Positions 16,923 to 20,483 of a stretch of DNA of 20,483 nt are shown here, in pieces. This DNA is from Sphacelaria rigidula (taxonomy: Eukaryota; Phaeophyceae; Sphacelariales). The first letter of the stretch is position 1. Each line of letters begins with the position of its first letter. Where the stretch lies: contig CAXNAA020000524.1 of assembly GCA_964200075.2 (NCBI GenBank), positions 1 through 20,483 of the forward strand, given 5' to 3'. The notes beneath the pieces were generated by a model. The model searched no databases. It was given only the letters and a program-made list of their open reading frames with translations, and was not told where the DNA came from. The translations under genes were made by a program, and so were the position numbers.

Positions 16923-17045
16923 TCGGAAGTCGAATACTTGTCAGAAAATCCACAGCAGATGTTACAGTGCACCATCGCTGCTCCGAAGGCGGATAATCTC
17001 TGCGAGAAAAAAATTGGGACACGGTTTACGGTCGGTCGGCCTTGA
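16923..17045 (+). CDS. Possible terminal exon following 16770-16873
   Basis: In phase 0 after an AG at 16921-16922, it encodes SEVEYLSENPQQMLQCTIAA, then PKADNLCEKKIGTRFTVGRP, and stops at TGA 17043-17045. The intron would be only 49 bp. The composition looks protein-like, but a competing frame is also open here for about 25 codons. No family recognised. Confidence 0.25.
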   Translation, partial: SEVEYLSENPQQMLQCTIAAPKADNLCEKKIGTRFTVGRP

Positions 17046-17217
17046 GTGTCCGCTCGCTGTGTTGTACATTATGTCGATGATAAAGCACTGCATTTGGGTG
17101 AAAATGTTTTTGTATTGGACTGGGGATGCCTCCTGCATCACCTCCAGGAATACTTTGTTCGAAGTCTCTCGTTTTAATCTGTGCCGCACATCGAGTTTTC
17201 TTTCTTCTTATCACAAA

Positions 17218-17307
17218 ATGGGTTTGGTGGGAAACGATGATTTCGTGAGCAAACTAAAGTCGATTCAACTATCGGCGCCGGAACAGTACGGCCGAACCCT
17301 TGTCGCG
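17218..17307 (+). CDS. Possible first exon of a small plus-strand gene
   Basis: The ATG at 17218 (CAAAATGGG, A at -3, G at +4) opens 30 codons, MGLVGNDDFVSKLKSIQLSA and PEQYGRTLVA, up to a GTGAGA donor at 17308 in phase 0. The phase matches the strong acceptor at 18681. The last two codons and the donor lie within the region alignable to the SINE module (homology begins near 17302). The splice site may therefore have been supplied by the transposon, or the exon call may be false. No family recognised. Confidence 0.25.
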
Positions 17308-17466
17308 GTGAGAGTGAAGGCAAGTACCGCAGAATGAAGTTGGAGGAAAGAAAAAAAAAATCCGATGTGACCTTCCTCTTCCTCCTGTGTTACCCCGGCT
17401 TGTACGCCCTCACACCGGCACACCCAAAGGTGTACAGCAGGCGTCCAGAATTCATGGGATGAAAAC
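17302..17466 (+). mobile_element. SINE copy B, 3' module only
   Basis: Plus-strand copy of the module seen at 277-437 and 19246-19400. It has GAAGGCAAGTACCGCAGAA, an A-rich tract (AAAGAAAAAAAAAATCC), a CTTCCTCCTGTGTTACCCCG box, GGCGTCCAGAATTCATGGGA and an AAAACACACA end. No tRNA-like head lies upstream. If the flanking exons are real, it occupies the start of their intron. Confidence 0.7.
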
Positions 17467-17587
17467 ACACAAAGTAAATCAACAGTGGGTTGGTGTACAA
17501 AAGCAGGGGCGGGAACTTGGATCATTTGACTGCTACATGAAGCAAGATGAGGCATTCCGTAGGGAAAGGCCGTGGAGTTCTCTTTGA

Positions 17588-17945
17588 TCGGTACGTCGTC
17601 ACTCCGCGTTCTCGATCTCTTGTTCGCGTCTGAGTTCGACAGGTCTTTGTGCTGTTAGAAAATGCCAAAGTTCGATATCTAAACACCCACACCTACTGCA
17701 GCCGTTGTCGGTCGTTCGAAAAGGGTCTCCGGGTGATGGAAGGGTTGTGGCCGGTCCGCCGTGACTGATTATGATAACGCCGAGCCAGCGTTCACCCCTC
17801 TCGAACTGAACCTACGCAGATGGGTACGAAGCGGATCAATGAGCACGCACGAGAAAATTAACTACTTTTGGTGTTGAGAATGTATCGAGGGCAGGTCGGG
17901 TAAGGTATTCGCTGTACCCGGGTATCTGGAAACTCGTGCTGTTGG
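17588..17945. other. Unassigned stretch
   Basis: Nothing recognised between the SINE copy and the 41-bp minisatellite. It would be intronic if the gene model 17218-18987 is right. Confidence 0.35.
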
Positions 17946-18181
17946 TACAAGAAGAATTGGGTAGGACATAGGATCATACCCAAATTATCCAATGTGTGTA
18001 AAATATATTGAAATCATTCCCAACTCCACCCAATATTTTTAGGGAGTATCGAGATCGAACCCATGCTATCTCTATTTCCGAGTCTTGCTGACATTACTCA
18101 CCCAATTTTTGGTTTGATTATTGAGATAATATCCAAGTCTACCGAACGTTTGCGTAGAGTGTTGAGATTGTGCCCAAGTAA
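17946..18181. repeat. 41-bp minisatellite, five recognisable units
   Basis: Units start at 17946, 17987, 18028, 18100 and 18141, with exactly 41 bp between adjacent ones. The only break is a 31-bp piece (18069-18099) that may be a shortened unit. The rough consensus is ACCCAATNTTTGNGTAGAGT, then ATTGAGATNATACCCAAGTCT. Divergence between units is considerable, so the array is old. Confidence 0.65.
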
Positions 18182-18681
18182 CTCACAAGTTGGCTAGAGT
18201 GAAACCCACGTATTATATGCGGGTACTCAGAACTGTACACCCTGCCCGACCAGCCGTTGGGATATCCATAAGTGAGGAGTTGGAAACCGCAGAGTATATC
18301 GGATGTTGACAAGGGGCGGTGTTCGCAAACGGGGATGGGTGCTGAGTGGGCACTCAGCTATACCTTGAGCTCTACTGCTCCTGAAGTGGGCCTTGCACAC
18401 AGGAAGTGATGAGGTACTTTCACCACTACGAGGATGGTCAGCCTGTAAGGTCGGCTTTCTTATTCGTACATACCCTCACTCTTACGCCTCACTCGATGTG
18501 GTTGACAGTGACGACAGCAAGCAGTGTCGCCACAATAGACGTCTAGCTGTCAGCACCCTTTCATGTCTGGAGCACCGTGCCATGTCGCGAGTTTTGTCTG
18601 CGTCACTGCGACCTTACATTGTGGTATCGTACATGGTGCAATTGCTACACGGGTGTGCCGTATGCCCTCCCCTCCTCTCAG
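18182..18681. other. Unassigned stretch before a strong acceptor
   Basis: Open frames run through on the plus strand (from 18393 and 18577), but without recognisable domains. It ends in CCCTCCCCTCCTCTCAG, an excellent polypyrimidine tract and acceptor. Confidence 0.4.
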
Positions 18682-18987
18682 GCCGAACAGAGGGTGGACT
18701 CGTCCACCCCTCTCATCAGCTCGATTTTGGGGAGCATGCGAACAAGCTCGGGTGGGTCAATGAACGAACTCGAATCTCGATTGCCTCCTCGAAGGGGGAA
18801 TCTCGCGCAGGCGGGAGCATCAGGCGCCGGCAGGGGTGATGACAGTTTGTCCATTGGCCAAGTCGGGGTGCAGGGCGGGGCTATACAGGTGCAGGCTGGC
18901 ATGGCTGCGGAAGAACCGGCGGCGCGGCGCAATGTCCGCATGAACGTGATGGAGGATGGGGCCAGGGGGATGAATGCTAGCAGGTGA
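18682..18987 (+). CDS. Probable terminal exon encoding a low-complexity C-terminus
   Basis: The exon follows an excellent acceptor (18680-18681). It is open in phase 0 to TGA at 18985-18987, 101 codons. It encodes AEQRVDSSTPLISSILGSMR, TSSGGSMNELESRLPPRRGN and a Gly/Ala/Gln-rich tail ending EPAARRNVRMNVMEDGARGM then NASR. The serine/glycine/arginine content fits a disordered tail. Joined to 17218-17307 it would give a 131-residue protein. A CAG before GTGAAA at about 18982 could instead be a donor, so the exon might not be the last. No family recognised, but the acceptor and composition make coding likelier than for the other candidates nearby. Confidence 0.4.
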   Translation, partial: AEQRVDSSTPLISSILGSMRTSSGGSMNELESRLPPRRGNLAQAGASGAGRGDDSLSIGQVGVQGGAIQVQAGMAAEEPAARRNVRMNVMEDGARGMNASR

Positions 18988-19114
18988 AAAACCTGACCGA
19001 ACTGTGCCGTATTCTTTATATTCGTGAGTTCTCCCTGCCGTATGTGCTGTAATGGTGCAGCCCTCTTGTCATTTGCCAACCCGACTGATTCTACAATGAA
19101 CCTCGTATTCTGCA

Positions 19115-19225
19115 GAATTGATTGCTTGATTCATCAATGGAGTGATTGATTGATTGATTGTTACACGTAAACATCTACTACCCCCAAGTAATTCAGCCGT
19201 AGTCATCAGATGGATGTACCCAAGG
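19115..19225 (+). repeat. Dispersed repeat R, copy 1
   Basis: It begins TTGATTCATCAATGGAGTGA with a (TTGA)n run, and ends CCGTAGTCATCAG and GATGTACCCAAGGTGAAA. A diverged copy in the same orientation lies at about 19924-20040. The SINE at 19236-19598 follows directly. Confidence 0.5.
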
Positions 19226-19235
19226 TGAAAAGTGT

Positions 19236-19598
19236 GTGTGTTTTTGTCCCATCTATTCTGGACGCCAATTTACACTTCTCGGTATATGTGGGCGCACCAG
19301 CCGGAGTCATACAGGAAGGCCAACACAGGAGTTCTTTTCTTTCTTATTTGTTTTAGTTCTCCACCTTCCCCCTGAGGTGCTTGCCTTTTTTTTATATCGC
19401 AAGAAAGTTCAGTACCCCCTTTCCCTCGTCGACCGTGAAGTAGAATTTTGTGTAACCACAACATATTCGCCCTCCACTGTTGGGCGTTGTGTGAGAAAAA
19501 ATCCCAGATCGTGTGACTGAATCCGAGATTCGAACCCATGAACCCATGACCCAACCATCAGAAGGTTTCGAGGTTACCGATTGAGCCACCGAGGCGAC
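19236..19598 (-). mobile_element. tRNA-derived SINE, copy C (the only one with its head)
   Basis: Read on the minus strand it starts GTCGCCTCGGTGGCTCAATC, giving a good RNA polymerase III A box (TGGCTCAATCGG). Next is a four-pair anticodon-like stem, AACC-TTCTGAT-GGTT. A duplicated TCATGGGT and a B box GGTTCGAATCT (plus 19526-19536) follow. The tRNA-like fold is degenerate; the loop would carry CTG. A body of about 120 bp comes next, then the module shared with copies A and B. The end is GGCGTCCAGAATAGATGGGA followed by an A- and CA-rich tail. The full length is about 363 bp, typical of a SINE. The enzyme that mobilised it is not evident in the window. Confidence 0.75.
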
Positions 19599-19624
19599 TG
19601 ACTTTATAGTACGACCCCTGTATA

Positions 19625-19830
19625 TCTTAGAATAGGTGCCAGTCGACCACACACCCCGCTGTGTCTTGCGTCTTCGCACCACAGCAGGTTCAAATTCCCG
19701 TGATTACCGTGAGTTGGTCTTCGTTGCTGGTCAATACTCGACACTGTGGTTGAATCCTTCTCGACGTATGATGAAAATGTTCCGGAATCATTCGCCACAT
19801 TGACGAATAAAGATATTTGTTGCACTGTTC
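19625..19830 (+). other. Possible second pol III-type element
   Basis: GCAGGTTCAAATTCCCG (around 19684-19700) is a good B box, but the A-box candidate (GGTGCCAGTCGACC, about 19635) is weak and about 50 bp away, more than in a tRNA. It could be the head of another SINE family. Confidence 0.25.
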
Positions 19831-19923
19831 CTCGATCGGGTATGGCTCTGTAGTCTTTTACACCACAACGCTTGTAACGAAGCGTGGTCTGTGAGATGCA
19901 GGCTGTCTTCCAAAACTTCTTGG

Positions 19924-20040
19924 GATTGATTCATTGATGTGATTGATTGTTGGGCGTTAACTGATCTGATCACCGAGGTAGGGTACTGTAAGGGAGCCAA
20001 CCGTGGTCATTTTCCGCAATAAAGACGTACCCAATGTAAA
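19924..20040 (+). repeat. Dispersed repeat R, copy 2
   Basis: It begins TTGATTCATTGATGTGATTG, and ends CCGTGGTCATTTTCCGCAAT followed by GACGTACCCAATGTAAA. These parts match the start and end of the copy at 19115-19225. Divergence in the middle is high. Confidence 0.45.
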
Positions 20041-20483
20041 CAAAACGGTATACTCTTGTTGAAGGAAACTCGAAAAAGGGAGACGACGGAGCAGAAAGAT
20101 GCAACAGACACAATGAACCGAACAAAAGCGCGAGACACACAAATCGGATAGATACATGTAAATAATGTTCAGGAAGGAAAGGAACGGAGAATCATGACAC
20201 GATACAGCCGGTCCCTACAGAAATAGTGAAGATGATATCGTCATAAAACGAAAAATGTTGAAGCTTTTTGTGAACTATTGAGCATAAACTGTCCACCCAC
20301 GGCTCGGCAGGGTCAAAGTACAAACAGCACTACACTACGAGCTGGGCCAGCTTTAAAGCTGCTAAAAGTTGCTCGCACCACAGCTTTCCCAGTTTCCCGA
20401 ATGAACCCGATGAAAGCATATCACTGTGAACTGCTGACCCATCTGATGACAAAGGACTGCGTCGCTGTTCGATTGGCGTCGTA
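20041..20483. other. Unassigned right end
   Basis: No gene, splice pair or repeat that I recognise. Confidence 0.4.

Noticed and set aside
17946-18181. A CRISPR array
   Set aside because: The repeats are contiguous with no unique spacers, and the window is eukaryotic.
19524-19598. A functional tRNA gene
   Set aside because: The A and B boxes are good, but acceptor and T stems do not pair, an 8-bp duplication disturbs the T arm, and it continues into a SINE body.

Overview
The window reads as nuclear DNA from a transposon-rich, intron-containing eukaryote. Genes are split by GT-AG introns, two kinds of LINE, a tRNA-derived SINE, several foldback/MITE elements, a hAT-like end, minisatellites and microsatellites are packed around them, and there are no operons or bacterial gene spacing. 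I cannot fix the species. A marine stramenopile such as a brown alga is my best guess, from the style of the LINE reverse transcriptase and the intron density, but it is only a guess.

One host gene can be read with confidence. On the minus strand, three exons (3901-3678, 1609-1406, 711-537) join in frame through perfectly phased splice sites. They encode the first 201 residues of an LMBR1-domain protein of the LMBD2 type, a multi-pass membrane protein; the rest lies beyond the left edge. Its introns are full of transposons. Intron 1 (2068 bp) holds two copies of the 3' part of one LINE, head to head, and the plus copy ends in 77 consecutive C. Intron 3 holds a truncated SINE and, at the window edge, a LINE endonuclease fragment beside a 10-bp G run.

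From 4.1 to 13.5 kb the window is mostly repeats: a pair of TTAA-flanked palindromic MITEs (5.4-5.7 kb), a 290-bp multi-arm foldback element (5.9-6.2 kb), a 134-bp hairpin (7.3 kb), an AT-rich tandem duplication (9.85-10.12 kb), a degenerate inverted-repeat element and a 21-bp minisatellite (10.5-10.7 kb), a hAT-like 5' end (11.6-12.2 kb), and an inverted pair of related coding segments (12.4 and 13.3 kb). Possible host exons are two short cysteine-rich pieces near 4.8 kb and 8.7-9.1 kb.

From 13.5 to 14.6 kb lies a broken reverse transcriptase of a second LINE type on the minus strand. From 15.6 to 19.0 kb several exon-like open stretches on the plus strand have good splice signals but no family I recognise. 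They are interrupted by a SINE copy and a 41-bp minisatellite. The right end holds the one SINE copy with its tRNA-like head, a pair of diverged direct repeats and unassigned sequence.

The most interesting observations are the LINE family with a C-rich 3' tail, the three-copy SINE family, and the inverted coding pair whose substitutions are largely silent in one reading frame.
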